Shown piece by piece: positions 5,593 to 6,015 of a DNA stretch of 6,015 nt (positions within the stretch are counted from its first letter, which is position 1; the number at the start of each line of letters is the position of its first letter). The translations under genes were made by a program, and so were the position numbers. The stretch is from Prevotellaceae bacterium (lineage in GTDB: Bacteria > Bacteroidota > Bacteroidia > Bacteroidales > UBA932). A model generated the notes under the pieces. It searched no databases, was not told the DNA's origin, and saw nothing but the letters and a program-made list of their open reading frames with translations. Location: contig JAITPP010000110.1 of the NCBI GenBank assembly GCA_031289385.1, positions 1 through 6,015 on the forward strand, given 5' to 3'.

Positions 5593-6015
5593 ATGAAAAA
5601 CTTTAAATTATTTGATACTCTTTTCGGTTGGGTTGCATTTGCTGTTGCGGCAACTACTTATTTGCTAACGATTGAACCTACATCAAGTCTTTGGGATTGT
5701 GGAGAATTTATAGTATCTGCTTTCAAACTTGAAGTCGGGCATCCTCCGGGAGCACCTTTGTTTGCATTGGTTGGCAGAATTTTCAGTCTGTTTGCTACTT
5801 CTGTCGATAAAGTTGCAATAATGCTTAACTCATTGTCGGCATTGGCGAGTGCGTTCACCATTCTGTTCCTTTTTTGGTCGATAACTCATTTAATGAAAAA
5901 ATATTTCGGCAAAAAAAATAATGAACTCACGTTGGCAGAAGGCATTGTTACACTTGGTTGCGGTATGGTTGGAGCGTTGGCTTATACGTTTTCCGATTCG
6001 TTTTGGTTTTCGGCA
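5593..6015 (+). CDS. DUF2723 membrane glycosyltransferase (GT-C type, probable protein O-mannosyltransferase), 5' part only
   Basis: The first 141 codons of a multi-pass membrane protein; the frame is still open at the window end. The N-terminus MKNFKLFDTLFGW leads into a first membrane helix (about 10-26). It is followed by the family signature: EPTSSLWDCGEF (28-39), then VGHPPGAPLFALVGR (48-62). Further helices lie at about 82-100 and 116-133. This is the hallmark start of DUF2723 (PF11028, CAZy GT117), whose full proteins in Bacteroidota are often around 1,000 residues. The human member TMEM260 is a protein O-mannosyltransferase, and the acidic residues D35 and E38 in the first extracytoplasmic loop occupy the place of catalytic acids in other GT-C enzymes. 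By inference this enzyme would transfer a lipid-linked sugar to exported proteins in the periplasm, possibly including lipoproteins like those in this window. The ATG is the first in frame after the promoter box at 5548-5555, with no Shine-Dalgarno. Confidence 0.9.
   Translation, partial: MKNFKLFDTLFGWVAFAVAATTYLLTIEPTSSLWDCGEFIVSAFKLEVGHPPGAPLFALVGRIFSLFATSVDKVAIMLNSLSALASAFTILFLFWSITHLMKKYFGKKNNELTLAEGIVTLGCGMVGALAYTFSDSFWFSA

Noticed and set aside
5658..5861. 67-residue minus-strand reading frame
   Set aside because: It lies entirely antisense to the strongly recognisable DUF2723 coding start and has no family resemblance or promoter.

Overview
The window reads as chromosomal DNA from a member of the Bacteroidota (Bacteroidetes). 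It is AT-rich. Both lipoprotein signal peptides end in a short lipobox finishing in SC. Start codons lack clear Shine-Dalgarno sites. Promoters fit the Bacteroidota pattern TTTG-N18/19-TAnnTTTG, and the last gene is a DUF2723 membrane protein of the type abundant in this phylum. The genus cannot be named from the sequence, and no rRNA, tRNA, CRISPR array, transposase or phage gene was found.

Layout. Positions 1-57 hold only the possible tail of an upstream gene. At 58-597 (+) is a small lipoprotein resembling the Bacteroidota lipid-binding/putative hydrolase lipoproteins. A strong hairpin at 632-671 terminates it and, being symmetrical, can also serve the convergent gene at 742-1773 (-). That gene encodes a lipoprotein made almost wholly of seven ~44-residue repeats, probably a seven-bladed beta-propeller. 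Its promoter (1825-1855, -) and the promoter of the next gene (1989-2018, +) diverge around an eight-copy 7-bp tandem repeat. At 2039-3805 (+) lies a ClC-family chloride channel/transporter with two C-terminal CBS domains and an apparent TTG start. It converges on an HD-domain phosphohydrolase (3988-5232, -) related to SAMHD1/YwfO-type dNTPases. At 5593-6015 (+), running off the window, is the start of a DUF2723 GT-C type membrane glycosyltransferase, divergent from the HD gene.

The genes look like separate transcription units (tail-to-tail or head-to-head), not one pathway. They cover cell-envelope lipoproteins, anion transport, nucleotide metabolism and probable protein O-glycosylation. I see no defence system or clearly new multi-gene system.

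The most unusual content is between the genes. Three of the gaps carry short tandem arrays with a 7-bp (sometimes 8-bp) period but a different unit at each site. A GC-rich palindromic element with two inverted arms (5340-5425) sits inside one of these arrays. The arrays on the two sides of the HD gene share an inverted unit (ACGGAAT downstream, ATTCCGT upstream).
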